Below are positions 1-9,854 of a stretch of DNA of 64,000 nucleotides, piece by piece; within the stretch, counting starts at the first letter, position 1; every line of letters begins with the position of its first letter. Position numbers and translations under genes: made by a program. The stretch lies in contig NZ_CP071869.1 of NCBI RefSeq assembly GCF_017569185.1, positions 434,001 to 498,000 of the forward strand, given 5' to 3'. The notes under the pieces were generated by a model. It was not told where the DNA came from. It saw nothing but the letters and a program-made list of their open reading frames with translations, and ran no database searches. The DNA comes from Polaribacter cellanae (GTDB lineage Bacteria; Bacteroidota; Bacteroidia; Flavobacteriales; Flavobacteriaceae).

Positions 1-1141
1 TAAAAATATATCAAAAAATAAAAAACTCTTAGTAATATCAGATACTGGTATTTTAAGAAATGAAAAAGGTTTTAGAGCGTTTGGTCCTGTTGTTAAGGAA
101 CTAAATCATTTACTAGAAATTTTTGACGAAATCACTTGGATTGGATTTGAAAAAATAAGTCAAAAAAATAATGGTTCTTATATTGCCATTTCTAATAATA
201 AGATAAAACCTATCTTACTTAAAGAAGTTGGAGGTAAATCTTTAAAATCTAAAATAAATATATTAACATCTTATCCTTTAATGTTTAATATAATATTAAA
301 AGAAGTAAAAAAACATACCTTTATACATACTAGAGCCCCTTCTAACCCTGCATTAATTGCTATGTTTATTTCTTTATTTTATCTTAAGAAAAAATTTTGG
401 CACAAGTATGCCGGAAGTTGGATTGATAATGCTCCTTTATTTTATAAATTTCAAAGAGAAGTTTTAAAAAAAATGAAAAGTAATAGTGTAATTACTATCA
501 ATGGAAGTTTTTCAAATAAAAAAAATATTATACCTTTCGAAAACCCTTGTTTAGATGAGAATGATAGAATTTACGGAAAAACAGTTTTAAAAAATAAATC
601 TCTTTCATATTCAATAAATTTTTGTTTCGTTGGTGCATTAACCTCAAAAAAAGGTGTTGATGATATTATAAACGCTTTTAAAAAAATAGATTCAACCAAA
701 ATAGGAGAAATACATTTTGTAGGGGATAGTTTGGATAGAGAAAAATATTTAAAGGAATCGAAAAATATTAAGTATAAAATAGTTTTTCATGGCTTTCTAG
801 AAAAGAATCAAGTAAAAAATATTTATAAGAAAACACATTTTATATTATTACCATCTAAAAGCGAAGGTTTTCCTAAAGTTATTGGTGAAGCAATGAATTA
901 TGGAGCTGTTCCAATTGTATCTAATATTTCTTGTATAGAACAGTATATAAAAAATAATAAGAATGGTTTTTTATTAGAAAAACCTTTCTCACTAAATTTA
1001 ATGAATGCAATAAAAGAAAGTTTAAAATTAGAAAACCAAACATTTTTAAGTTGGATAAACTTTAATTATAAATTATCAGGAAAATTCACGTATTCTTACT
1101 ATAATAAAAGAGTAAAAAAAGATATTTTTAACATCGAATAA
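1..1141 (+). CDS. Glycosyltransferase, GT4-like (5' end outside window)
   Basis: The frame is open from base 2 to the stop at 1141, well upstream of the first internal ATG at 281. The upstream part reads KKLLVISDTGI, a typical first beta-strand of a GT-B glycosyltransferase, so the true start probably lies only a few codons left of the window. The C-terminal half has the GT4 features FVGALTSKKGVDDII, a G-F-L strand and LPSKSEGFPKVIGEAMNYG, the acidic EGFP...EA loop that binds the nucleotide sugar. It should add a sugar to a growing surface polysaccharide at the inner membrane. The next gene starts 14 bases downstream on the same strand. Family is clear; donor and acceptor sugars cannot be told. 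Confidence 0.82.
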   Translation, partial: KNISKNKKLLVISDTGILRNEKGFRAFGPVVKELNHLLEIFDEITWIGFEKISQKNNGSYIAISNNKIKPILLKEVGGKSLKSKINILTSYPLMFNIILKEVKKHTFIHTRAPSNPALIAMFISLFYLKKKFWHKYAGSWIDNAPLFYKFQREVLKKMKSNSVITINGSFSNKKNIIPFENPCLDENDRIYGKTVLKNKSLSYSINFCFVGALTSKKGVDDIINAFKKIDSTKIGEIHFVGDSLDREKYLKESKNIKYKIVFHGFLEKNQVKNIYKKTHFILLPSKSEGFPKVIGEAMNYGAVPIVSNISCIEQYIKNNKNGFLLEKPFSLNLMNAIKESLKLENQTFLSWINFNYKLSGKFTYSYYNKRVKKDIFNIE

Positions 1142-1155
1142 AACTATTTTATATT

Positions 1156-2502
1156 TTGATTAATAAATTTACTGATAATAAATTATTACTAATAGCTATC
1201 CATATAATAATTGGTTATTTAGCAACTTTTACATGGTTTCCAAAACCATTTGGATTAGGAGTAATAGGATTTTGTGTTTTTTTTGTTGTGAAAGCTAAAA
1301 ATAATAATGAAGAATCTTTTTTGTTAGCAATGTATATTGCAGGTGCAGAGGTTTTTATAAGGATGACTAAAGGTTTTGTATTTTATGAAACAGGAAAATA
1401 TAGTGTTATTCTTTTACTCATTTTAGGAATTTTTTTGGGTGAGTTTAAACAAAAATTTGGAGTTCAATATATATTTTATTTGTTACTACTTACTTTAGGA
1501 ATTGTTTTTACACAAGTTCCAGATGGAGAATCTATTAGAAATGCCATAGTTTTTAATTTAAGTGGACCTGTTGTTTTAGGAGTTGCTGCTTTGTATTTTT
1601 ATAAAAGGCCTATAAAAATTGAGACAATTTTAAATAGTTTGTATTTTATGATTCTACCAATTTTCTCAATGATTGCTTTTCTATATTTTAGAACACCAGA
1701 AATAAGTGAAATTGTTTTTGGAGGTGGAGCAAATTTTGAAACATCTGGAGGCTTTGGTCCAAATCAAGTTGCTACTGCCATTGGAGTAGGAATATTTATA
1801 ATTATTGTATTTATAGTTTTAAAAGTGAAGTTAACGGGTTTTTTATTTTTAGACATTCTTTTTCTAGCATACTTTATTTTCAGAGGTTTGTTAACATTTT
1901 CAAGAGGAGGTATTATTACTGGTTTTATAGCAATGATATTTTTTTCTTTTTTTTATTTCTTACACAAAAAAGGTTCTTTAAAGTTATTTTTCAACTACTT
2001 TTTAATTGGCGGTATATTTATTATTGCTATTTGGGTCTATACTTCAAATATTACTGGAGGTATGTTAGATAATAGGTATGCAGGTAAAAATGCGATTGGT
2101 GTTGAAAAAAAAGATATTACCTCTGGGAGATTAGATATATTAGAAGAACAATTGAATAGTTTTTTAATTTCTCCATTAGGTATCGGAGTAGGTAATGGGA
2201 AATTTAAAAGAGAATTAAGTGATAAAAAAATTACTGCTGCATCGCATAATGAAGCTGGAAGATTGGTAGAAGAACATGGTATAATAGGGGTTGTAATTCT
2301 CGTAGGTCTTATGATTATTCCTTTATTAAATTTTTTTTATTTTAATAATTTACAAAGAGCATTTATTATTTCTTTTTACCTATTTTGGATTTTAACAATT
2401 AATCATTCTGCAATGAGAATTGCATTTCCAGGATTAGTTTATGCTTTAAGTTTAATAAAAATTAAAGAGAACGATTACAATACCAGTATAGAAAATGAAT
2501 AA
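1156..2502 (+). CDS. O-antigen ligase/polymerase-like membrane protein
   Basis: This 448-residue protein is almost entirely hydrophobic, with about ten to twelve membrane segments. A large periplasmic loop (about residues 300-375) holds RYAGK, SGRLDILEEQL, GIGVGNGKF and SHNEAGRLVEEHGIIGV, the arrangement of the Wzy_C/O-antigen ligase superfamily (Wzy polymerases and WaaL ligases). It would polymerise or ligate polyprenyl-linked repeat units on the periplasmic face. The start is TTG at 1156: the frame is closed by a stop at 1129 and the next in-frame ATG (about 1330) would remove two membrane segments. It overlaps the next gene by 8 bases. Polymerase and ligase cannot be separated by sequence alone, although the cluster setting favours polymerase. 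Confidence 0.8.
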   Translation: MINKFTDNKLLLIAIHIIIGYLATFTWFPKPFGLGVIGFCVFFVVKAKNNNEESFLLAMYIAGAEVFIRMTKGFVFYETGKYSVILLLILGIFLGEFKQKFGVQYIFYLLLLTLGIVFTQVPDGESIRNAIVFNLSGPVVLGVAALYFYKRPIKIETILNSLYFMILPIFSMIAFLYFRTPEISEIVFGGGANFETSGGFGPNQVATAIGVGIFIIIVFIVLKVKLTGFLFLDILFLAYFIFRGLLTFSRGGIITGFIAMIFFSFFYFLHKKGSLKLFFNYFLIGGIFIIAIWVYTSNITGGMLDNRYAGKNAIGVEKKDITSGRLDILEEQLNSFLISPLGIGVGNGKFKRELSDKKITAASHNEAGRLVEEHGIIGVVILVGLMIIPLLNFFYFNNLQRAFIISFYLFWILTINHSAMRIAFPGLVYALSLIKIKENDYNTSIENE

Positions 2503-3505
2503 GAATATTTTATATATCGGAAATAACTTAGGTAAGCAATCAAAATATAAAACTACATTAGAGACATTAAGTTTTTTATTAAGGGAAGAAAAATTTAGTT
2601 TAAAATTATCGTCAGATAAGAAGAATAAAATTGTTAGGTTATTTGACATGATTTTTACTATTTTTAAAAATAGGAGAAATACAGACTACATTCTAATAGA
2701 CACTTTTAGTACAACAAGTTTCTATTTTGCCTTTATAGTATCTCAATTATCTAGATTTTATAGAATTAAATATTTACCTATATTACATGGAGGTAATTTG
2801 CCTTATAGATTAGACAAATCTCAAAGAATTTCTAAATTACTTTTTAATAATTCAGACAAAAATATAGCGCCTTCAAATTACCTGAAAAGTGAGTTTGAAA
2901 AAAGAGGCTTTAAAGTGGTTTATATTCCTAATACAATTGAAATTGAAAAGTATACTTTTACATATAGAAACTTTTTAAAACCAAACTTATTGTGGGTTAG
3001 ATCTTTTAAAGAATTGTATAATCCTACTTTAGCAATAGAAGTTCTACTTCTATTAAAAAGTGAATTTCCTTTAGCAAAATTATGTATGGTTGGCCCTGAA
3101 ATTGATGATTCTTTTGAGCAAACAAAAAAAATGGTCTCTAAGTATAATTTAGAAAGTTCTGTAAAATTTACAGGAACTCTTCCTTCAAAAGAATGGCATA
3201 AAGCTTCTGAGTCTTATGACATTTTTATAAATACTACAAATTTTGACAATACACCTATAAGCGTTATGGAGGCAATGGCTTTAGGGTTAGTAATAGTGTC
3301 TACTAATGCTGGTGGTATGCCTTATTTAATAACTAATAATAAAAACGGAATTTTAGTAGAGAAAGGGAATTCGAAACAAATGGCACGTGAAATAATAAAG
3401 ATAATAAAATCAAATAAGATTATCTTAGCAACAAAAGCGAGAGAAGAAGTGGAAAATTTTGGTTGGAATAATGTTAAAAACAAATGGTTATCTATTTTAA
3501 AATAG
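2495..3505 (+). CDS. Glycosyltransferase family 4 protein
   Basis: A 336-residue GT-B fold protein. The N-terminal domain starts NILYIGNNLG, and LPILHGGNLPYRL (about residues 94-106) resembles the acceptor-side loop of GT4 enzymes. The C-terminal domain has VGPEID, KFTGTLPSKEWHKASESYDIFINTT and DNTPISVMEAMALGLVIVSTNAGGMPYLI, the conserved E-x7-E donor-binding motif. It acts in the cytoplasm on a lipid-linked oligosaccharide. Its ATG lies inside the 3' end of the preceding gene (8-base overlap), indicating translational coupling, and the next gene follows after 6 bases. The sugar specificity is unknown. Confidence 0.85.
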   Translation: MNKNILYIGNNLGKQSKYKTTLETLSFLLREEKFSLKLSSDKKNKIVRLFDMIFTIFKNRRNTDYILIDTFSTTSFYFAFIVSQLSRFYRIKYLPILHGGNLPYRLDKSQRISKLLFNNSDKNIAPSNYLKSEFEKRGFKVVYIPNTIEIEKYTFTYRNFLKPNLLWVRSFKELYNPTLAIEVLLLLKSEFPLAKLCMVGPEIDDSFEQTKKMVSKYNLESSVKFTGTLPSKEWHKASESYDIFINTTNFDNTPISVMEAMALGLVIVSTNAGGMPYLITNNKNGILVEKGNSKQMAREIIKIIKSNKIILATKAREEVENFGWNNVKNKWLSILK

Positions 3506-3511
3506 AATTTT

Positions 3512-4822
3512 ATGTATAATAATTTTTTAGAAAAAATAATTATTCCTTTAGGAGATTTCCTTAATAAATCAACTTTTAAAAAAGATTTAATTAAATGGAG
3601 AAATATAGATCAATTAAACACATTAGAATTAGAAGTACTCCAAAAAAATAATTTATTTAAGATTTTAACGCATGCTGTTAATAACACAAAACTTTATAAT
3701 CATATTGAATTAGTTGAAAAAAATCCATATAAAAGTCTTAAGGAATTCCCTGTTTTAACGAAAGAAAAATTAAGAGAATCAACAGACAAATTAATTACAG
3801 AAAACATAAAAAAATTAACTAAAATATCTAGTAGTGGTTCTTCTGGTGTAAGTTCTTCTGTCTATATGAATTCTCGTGATTTATCAACACTTAGAGCAGG
3901 TTTAATACATTGGTGGGAATGGTATGGTTATAAATTAGGAAATCCAATAATACAAACAGGAATATCTCCAAATAGAGGTTTTTTAAAAAAAACTAAAGAT
4001 TATTTATTTAGAACAATTTATGTAAGTGCTTTTGCACATTCAGAAGTTCAAATATTAACTATTTTACAAAAAATCTCAAAAAAAAAATACTATATACTAG
4101 TTGGTTATGCATCCTCACTAAACGTTTTTGCAAATGTTGCAGAAAATAATAATTTAAATATTCAATTTAAATCTGTAATAAGTTTGGGTGATAAATTATT
4201 TAATCATTATAGAAAAAATATAGAAAAAACATTTAAATGTAAGATTTATGATACTTATGGGTCTGCAGAGGGTTTTTTAATAGGAGCAGAGTTTGATTTA
4301 CCATTTATGTATATATTATCTCCACAATGCTATATAGAGATCTTAGATGATAATGATAATCCTGTTCCAAATGGCATTATGGGAAATATTGTTGTTACTA
4401 GATTAGATGGTTTTGCAATGCCACTAATTAGATATAAAATAGGTGATTTAGGTATTCTTTTACCCAAAGAAAAATATCCAATTAATAGAAAATTTAACTA
4501 TCCATTATTGCAACAAATTGTTGGAAGAGATACGGATATTGTAAAAACAAAAAACGGAAAAACATTAGTAGTACATTCTTTTACAGGTGTATTCGAGTAT
4601 ATTTCTGATATTAAGCAATTTAAGGTGGTGCAGAAAAGCTTAGATGGCATACTTATAGAATATATTAAGGCAGAAAGTTTTAATAAAAATATATTACCAA
4701 CTATTACAAATAAGTTACAACAATCCATACAAGATAATTCTTTTAAAATAGATTATAAAGAAGTAAAAAGTATTTTACCTTCAAAATCAGGAAAACCTCA
4801 GATTATAAAATCGTATTTATAG
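3512..4822 (+). CDS. CapK/PaaK-like adenylate-forming enzyme
   Basis: A 436-residue protein of the phenylacetate-CoA ligase/CapK branch of the ANL superfamily. The phosphate-binding loop reads KISSSGSSGVSSSVYM (about residues 105-121), followed by YDTYGSAEG (A5-type motif) and PLIRYKIGDLG (A7/A8 region). The usual ANL C-terminal lid is short. Members of this branch occur in many capsule and O-antigen clusters, where they probably activate a carboxylic acid so that it can decorate a sugar. That role is inferred from context; there is no aromatic-degradation gene nearby to support true phenylacetate-CoA ligase activity. It is spaced 6 bases from the genes on each side. Confidence 0.78.
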   Translation: MYNNFLEKIIIPLGDFLNKSTFKKDLIKWRNIDQLNTLELEVLQKNNLFKILTHAVNNTKLYNHIELVEKNPYKSLKEFPVLTKEKLRESTDKLITENIKKLTKISSSGSSGVSSSVYMNSRDLSTLRAGLIHWWEWYGYKLGNPIIQTGISPNRGFLKKTKDYLFRTIYVSAFAHSEVQILTILQKISKKKYYILVGYASSLNVFANVAENNNLNIQFKSVISLGDKLFNHYRKNIEKTFKCKIYDTYGSAEGFLIGAEFDLPFMYILSPQCYIEILDDNDNPVPNGIMGNIVVTRLDGFAMPLIRYKIGDLGILLPKEKYPINRKFNYPLLQQIVGRDTDIVKTKNGKTLVVHSFTGVFEYISDIKQFKVVQKSLDGILIEYIKAESFNKNILPTITNKLQQSIQDNSFKIDYKEVKSILPSKSGKPQIIKSYL

Positions 4823-4827
4823 ATATA

Positions 4828-6042
4828 ATGAATAAGAAAAAAACAATCTGGATTATTAATCAAACAGCAGGAAACTTAAATTCTGGCTGGGGAGAGCGAC
4901 ATTTTCTTTTAAGTAAATATTGGGTAAAGAAAGATTATAAAGTAAAAATTATTTCAGGTTCCTACAATCATCTTTTTTTAAAACAACCAAAGGTTTCTAA
5001 AAAATGGTTTACTATAGAAAAAGTAGAAGAGAATGTAGATTTTTGTTGGGTTAAAACACCTAAGTATTCTGGAACTGGTTTTATGAAAATAATAAGTAAT
5101 TTTATTTATACTTTTAAATTATTTTTTCTTAAATCCAATCTTTTAGAAAAACCAGATATAATTATCGTTTCTTCAATGCCAATATTTCCTATTTTAAATG
5201 GTATTTTTTTTAAACGTAAGTTTAAAGTTAAAAAATTAATTTTTGAAATTAGAGATTTATGGCCTTTAACCCCAATGTATTTAAAAGGCTATTCTAAATA
5301 CCACCCGTTTATAAAACTTCTTAGTTTTTTTGAAAAATTGGCCTATAATAAATCAGATTATATTGTTTCTTTATTGCCAAATACTAAAAAATATATAAAT
5401 TCTATTACGAAAAGCGATAAGGAAGTACATTATATTCCTAATGGAATTGATTCAGATTTAATCAAAAAAGACAAAATTCCTCAAGAAATCATTCGTTTAT
5501 TACCAAAAAATAAATTTATTGTTGGCTATGCAGGCACAATTGGTTTAGCAAATGCAATGGAATTTTTTGTTGAAGCTTCTAAATTATTACAAAATGAAAA
5601 TGTTCATTTTGTAATTGTTGGAGATGGATATTTAAAAGAAGAATTAAAAAATAAAGTTAAAGACACATTAAATATTACCTTTATTGATAAAATTTCTAAA
5701 TCGAAAGTACAAAATATGCTTAGTTATTTTGATGTTTGCTATTTAAGTAGATATAAGTCACCTCTATATCATTATGGCGTTTCATATAATAAATATTTCG
5801 ATTATATGTTAGCAAAAAAACCAATTTTAGAATCTTCTGAGTTCATAAAAGATCAAGTGGAATTATCTAATTGTGGCATTATTGTAGAACCTGAATCTGC
5901 TAAAGCTATTGTAAATGGTATTTTAGAACTTTACAAAATGAAAGAAGAAAACAGAAAGGTTTTTGGTGAAAAAGGTTACAAGTATGTAGTAAAACACCAT
6001 AGTTACCTAAATCTAAGTGCTTTATATGAAAATCTTTTTTAA
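4828..6042 (+). CDS. Glycosyltransferase family 4 (WbuB-like)
   Basis: A 404-residue GT4 enzyme. The N-terminal domain has NQTAGNLNSGWGERHFLLSK and EIRDLWPLTPMYL, typical of the WbuB/FnlC-type branch that transfers amino sugars such as FucNAc, and SDYIVSLLPNTKKYI. The donor domain has YIPNGIDSDLI, VGYAGTIGLANAM and FVIVGDGYLKEEL. The usual EGxP-E loop is replaced by VSYNKYFDYMLAKKPIL, which is also normal for this branch. It ends the gene run; 122 bases later the initiating transferase starts, probably from its own promoter because TATTTTTG lies at 6112-6119. Substrate is inferred only from subfamily resemblance. Confidence 0.82.
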   Translation: MNKKKTIWIINQTAGNLNSGWGERHFLLSKYWVKKDYKVKIISGSYNHLFLKQPKVSKKWFTIEKVEENVDFCWVKTPKYSGTGFMKIISNFIYTFKLFFLKSNLLEKPDIIIVSSMPIFPILNGIFFKRKFKVKKLIFEIRDLWPLTPMYLKGYSKYHPFIKLLSFFEKLAYNKSDYIVSLLPNTKKYINSITKSDKEVHYIPNGIDSDLIKKDKIPQEIIRLLPKNKFIVGYAGTIGLANAMEFFVEASKLLQNENVHFVIVGDGYLKEELKNKVKDTLNITFIDKISKSKVQNMLSYFDVCYLSRYKSPLYHYGVSYNKYFDYMLAKKPILESSEFIKDQVELSNCGIIVEPESAKAIVNGILELYKMKEENRKVFGEKGYKYVVKHHSYLNLSALYENLF

Positions 6043-6164
6043 TACAGTTAAATATTTTTCAACCTTTAAGCTTATTTTTTTAAACCAAATCAGTAAATTA
6101 GTAATTTATCTTATTTTTGTTAAAATTTCCCTCAAATAATATAAATATTAATTAAATGTAATTA

Positions 6165-7544
6165 ATGTCTCAAAAAAACTATTTTAATATTTCTGAGAGA
6201 AAATTATTTTTAAGAATAATAGATGTTCTTATAATAACTCTAAGTATTTATTTTTCAACGAAGTTTTTAGAATTTACCTATATTAATTTTAACAAGCCTT
6301 ATATTGTAAGCTGGTTATTACTATTAACTATTTATTATTTAATCTTTGGAGAAATATTTCAATTATTTAATTTAAACGTTTCTAATAATAGATACACAGT
6401 TGTAAGAAGTATTGTGTTAACTACTTTTACAACCACAGTATTTTACATTTTTACACCATATTTTTCTCCTTCATTACCCGCAAACAGGCTTCAAATTGTT
6501 TACTTTTTCTTAGTGCTTACAGTACCTGTAATACTTTGGAGATTTATTTATATACTAACTATTTTTTCTCCAAAATATTTTAAAACCGTAGTTTTTGTTG
6601 GACATTCAAATAAAATTTCTAAAATGTTGCAACAAGTTAATAACGATAATTTTCATTATATAAAAGCCTATTTTTCAGATAAAGAAATTAAGGGCGTAGA
6701 TGGTTTCCATGATATTTCTAAAACAAGTTTAAAGGATTTAGATATCGACAAGAATGTAAATGAAGTAATTATTTCTAAGGAAAATTTGTCTGCAAATATT
6801 GTTAATAATTTAAATTTAGAATTAATTTATTTATTCGAAAAAGGAGTAAACATTGTAAGTTTTGGTAAATTTTATGAAGATGTAACAGTAAGAGTACCAA
6901 GAGAATATTTAGGTTCCAATTTTTACGATCATATTAATTTTAGTAAAAATAATACAAACAGATTATATCTTTTTGGGTTGAGAGCCACAGATGTAGTTGT
7001 TGCGGTTTCTGGGATTATAATATTTATACTCCTTATTCCTTTTATATTTATTGGTAATTTTTTTGGAAATAAAGGCCCTTTATTTTACTCTCAAATTAGA
7101 GTAGGTAAAAATGGAAAGCATTTTAAAATATACAAACTGCGTTCTATGGTTAAAAATGCAGAATCTGGTAAAGCAATTTGGGCACAAAAAAACGATACAA
7201 GAATAACCACTTTTGGTAAATTTTTAAGAAATACAAGATTAGACGAAGTTCCTCAGTTTTTTAATATTTTAAAAGGCGATATGAGTATTATTGGTCCAAG
7301 ACCAGAGAGACCAGAATTTGTGCAAGATTTAGAAAATCAAATTCCTTTTTATGCAATTCGTCACGTTGTAAGACCAGGTTTAACAGGTTGGGCTCAAGTG
7401 AATTATCCGTATGCAAATACCATCGAAGAACAAGAAACAAAACTAAGATACGATTTGTATTATATTAAAGAAAGGAACGGCTTTTTAGACTTTAAAATAC
7501 TTATTAAAACAGCAACTACTATTCTATTTTTTAGAGGTCAGTAA
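6165..7544 (+). CDS. Polyprenyl-phosphate sugar phosphotransferase (WcaJ/WbaP type)
   Basis: This 459-residue enzyme starts surface-polysaccharide synthesis by moving a sugar-1-phosphate onto undecaprenyl phosphate. The N-terminal half has four membrane segments and a Rossmann-like cytosolic domain (FVGHSNKI at about 145-152). A fifth segment precedes the catalytic BacSugTransf domain: SQIRVGKNGKHFKIYKLRSM, FGKFLRNTRLDEVPQFFNIL, GDMSIIGPRPERPEF and RPGLTGWAQVNYPYA, all conserved. The length is normal for the two-domain type. Its last 21 bases overlap the 3' end of the convergent Lnb-like gene. As the usual last or first gene of such clusters, it marks the boundary of the polysaccharide locus. 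Confidence 0.92.
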   Translation: MSQKNYFNISERKLFLRIIDVLIITLSIYFSTKFLEFTYINFNKPYIVSWLLLLTIYYLIFGEIFQLFNLNVSNNRYTVVRSIVLTTFTTTVFYIFTPYFSPSLPANRLQIVYFFLVLTVPVILWRFIYILTIFSPKYFKTVVFVGHSNKISKMLQQVNNDNFHYIKAYFSDKEIKGVDGFHDISKTSLKDLDIDKNVNEVIISKENLSANIVNNLNLELIYLFEKGVNIVSFGKFYEDVTVRVPREYLGSNFYDHINFSKNNTNRLYLFGLRATDVVVAVSGIIIFILLIPFIFIGNFFGNKGPLFYSQIRVGKNGKHFKIYKLRSMVKNAESGKAIWAQKNDTRITTFGKFLRNTRLDEVPQFFNILKGDMSIIGPRPERPEFVQDLENQIPFYAIRHVVRPGLTGWAQVNYPYANTIEEQETKLRYDLYYIKERNGFLDFKILIKTATTILFFRGQ

Positions 7545-8708
7545 AAATGTATAGAGATATACATATCTTCCTAAAAATAAGATCAATAACGGAATTACTG
7601 CAACAGGAAAAGATTGTACTCTAGCAATCCAAAGAATAGGAATCATTAAAATAAAACCTATTAAAATCAAGATATACTTTTGAAGCCAAATTTTTGTAAT
7701 TTTCTTAAAAATAAAGAAAGCCATAATTATATTAGGAGCAAAAGCCCATAAAATATTAAAATTATTTGGCACAATTTTATGAGAAGAAAACAACCATAAA
7801 TAAGCTAAAATAACTCCTATTAAACCAGTAATAAAGAAAATAATAAAATCTAAACTTCTGGTTCTCGTTTTCTTTTTTATGTCTTTATAGGTAATAAAAA
7901 ACGCCAAAACAGCTAAAATAATAAACACCAAAATCGGATTGAAAAATAAAATATTACTTTTAATTTCTTTAAAGTTTAAGAGCGTTTCTTCTTTTTCTAC
8001 CAATGGCTTTATTTCTCCTGCTATTTTTATCGTTGCATTTTTAAAGTTTTTAAATACATAATCAGGTAAATACATATATTCTGTAACTTCTCTCTTTTTA
8101 TCTAAAATAGTTCCTGTAGCTAAATTAATTCCAAAATTACCCCAGGTGTTGTGTGGTATTTCAGCATTCATTAATTCTCTTAATGTTTTACCAGAAGATT
8201 CAAGAGAAACAGCCTTAAAATTAACTTTGTTTTTTAATATTAATGTGGTTATATCTCTTAATATGGTTGCACAATTATTAAAAAAAGGATCGTATAAATA
8301 AGTAGCATTCTCAGGACGTGCATTATTTTGTAAATACATAAAAAATGCTTGTTTCTCAGCTTGATTCAAATTTAAAACTTGTTGTTTTACCCAACGTTTT
8401 TCAATTTGATAACCTCTAAGAAAATATTTAAAATCATAGCTTTGTAATTTATAATATAATTTTCCCTGTGCAAAATTGATATAAAAATTAGGAGCATTAA
8501 AATCGAACATTCCATAATTATAAATTAAATCTAATTTTAAAAGTGGATCTTTTACACGAATTGCAGAATGACCAAAAGCTTCGTACAATTCGCTTCCAGG
8601 TCCTGCTGTTACAATAGAAACTTCCGAATAAACTGAAAGTTTTAATTGACAATAAGTAACTGTTGATAGAGAGCATAAAATAAGCAGAAGTAGTAGTCTT
8701 TTATACAT
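7524..8708 (-). CDS. Lnb-type lipoprotein N-acyltransferase (former DUF4105)
   Basis: A 394-residue protein with a signal peptide (MYKRLLLLLILCSLSTVTYC), a periplasmic domain of about 230 residues and about five C-terminal membrane segments. The periplasmic part has the family features GPGSELYEAFGHSAIRVKDP (conserved His), YNYGMFDFNAPNF and FFNNCATILRD (conserved Cys), the His/Cys pair thought to be catalytic. This domain is now named Lnb after the Bacteroides enzyme that N-acylates lipoproteins, replacing Lnt. Assignment of this protein to that activity is by family. It starts 6 bases after the PorV/PorQ-like gene, so the two are probably co-transcribed, and its end overlaps the sugar transferase gene by 21 bases. 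Confidence 0.78.
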   Translation of the reverse strand: MYKRLLLLLILCSLSTVTYCQLKLSVYSEVSIVTAGPGSELYEAFGHSAIRVKDPLLKLDLIYNYGMFDFNAPNFYINFAQGKLYYKLQSYDFKYFLRGYQIEKRWVKQQVLNLNQAEKQAFFMYLQNNARPENATYLYDPFFNNCATILRDITTLILKNKVNFKAVSLESSGKTLRELMNAEIPHNTWGNFGINLATGTILDKKREVTEYMYLPDYVFKNFKNATIKIAGEIKPLVEKEETLLNFKEIKSNILFFNPILVFIILAVLAFFITYKDIKKKTRTRSLDFIIFFITGLIGVILAYLWLFSSHKIVPNNFNILWAFAPNIIMAFFIFKKITKIWLQKYILILIGFILMIPILWIARVQSFPVAVIPLLILFLGRYVYLYTFLLTSKK

Positions 8709-8714
8709 GAAAAA

Positions 8715-9785
8715 TTAAGGTCTTAAAAAGTTGTAATCGAAAGTAATTGAGAAAATATTTGAATACAATGCATTTCCAACACTACCAATATTTGTAAGTG
8801 CGTAATCTACCTGAATTCCTCGATAGTTAAAACCCACACCAAAATTAGGCTGTAAAGACAAAGATTTCGAATTATCAAACTGAGTAATATATTGGAAGTT
8901 TCCAACTCCTGCTCGTAAATAAACAAGTTTGTCGTAATCTAATTGAAAACCAGCAGCAGGATCTATACTCGCATATTTCGAAGAAAAAATATCATTTGTT
9001 TTCGCAAAACGAACATTCAAATCTACTTCCGATAATAAATTAAAAAAACGCCCAATTCTCCATTGTCTAGCAACACCAACTTGTAATTTTGGTTTTGTAA
9101 TTTCTGTAGATTGGGGTAATTCTTGGTTCTCTCCAGGAATTGCATCCTTAATTTTATTGTATTTTTCCTCGTTAATTGCCCAACTATTAAAAGTTGTTGT
9201 AATATCTCTAACCATTACCCCAAAATGCCAATTGTTTCTTTCAAACTGTATTCCAGCATCAAAACCAAACCCCCAAGAACTGGCAAATTCACCAATAATT
9301 CTTCGTACAATTTTAGCATTCACTCCAAATTTTACATCTTTAAAAATTAAATTTCGAGCATAGGCAATGTTAAAAGCATAATCTGCAGCAGAAAAAAGGC
9401 TAATTCTGTTATAATCGATATTTCCTTCACTGTCAATTAACTCTGTTGTGTTTAAAATATCATCTACTCCAAAACGAATTAAAGAAATTCCAATTGTACT
9501 TTCTTTATCAATGGGCATAGCAAAAGCAGCATGATTGTAATTTGCAATTCCTGCAAAATAAGACGCATGCATTAAAGAACCCTGATAATCTTGTATACCA
9601 ATCAAACCAGCGGGATTCCAGTAAATTGCATTTACATTGTTTGTGCTTGCAACTACAGATTTACTCATGCCCAAAGCAGCAGCATCTACACCAATATTTA
9701 AAAATTCGTTGGAATAATTTCTAAATGCTTGTGCATTTAAAAACGAGGTAATCAGTAAGAAAAAGAGTAAAATTCTATTTTTCAA
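8715..9785 (-). CDS. PorV/PorQ-family outer-membrane beta-barrel protein
   Basis: A 356-residue outer-membrane protein with a signal peptide ending LLITSFLNAQA. The N-terminus reads YSNEFLNIGVDAAALGMSKSVVA, then NAIYWNPAGLIG, both hallmarks of the PorV/PorQ (UPF0164) family. PorV is a type IX secretion shuttle that holds CTD-bearing cargo. The rest alternates in the manner of a 14-strand barrel. The start is TTG at 9785; the signal peptide begins directly there and no ATG fits. A GATATTTG element lies about 25 bases upstream on the minus strand. Which member of the family this is (PorV, PorQ or another paralogue) cannot be decided from sequence alone. Confidence 0.8.
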   Translation of the reverse strand: MKNRILLFFLLITSFLNAQAFRNYSNEFLNIGVDAAALGMSKSVVASTNNVNAIYWNPAGLIGIQDYQGSLMHASYFAGIANYNHAAFAMPIDKESTIGISLIRFGVDDILNTTELIDSEGNIDYNRISLFSAADYAFNIAYARNLIFKDVKFGVNAKIVRRIIGEFASSWGFGFDAGIQFERNNWHFGVMVRDITTTFNSWAINEEKYNKIKDAIPGENQELPQSTEITKPKLQVGVARQWRIGRFFNLLSEVDLNVRFAKTNDIFSSKYASIDPAAGFQLDYDKLVYLRAGVGNFQYITQFDNSKSLSLQPNFGVGFNYRGIQVDYALTNIGSVGNALYSNIFSITFDYNFLRP

Positions 9786-9854
9786 AAGTGCTATTTTAGT
9801 TTCACAAATATCTGAAATACTATTAAAATAACAGTTGTTTTGTAAAGATATTGT

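Noticed and set aside
281..1141. ATG 281 as start of the first glycosyltransferase
   Set aside because: The frame is open upstream to the window edge and the upstream residues fit the family N-terminus.
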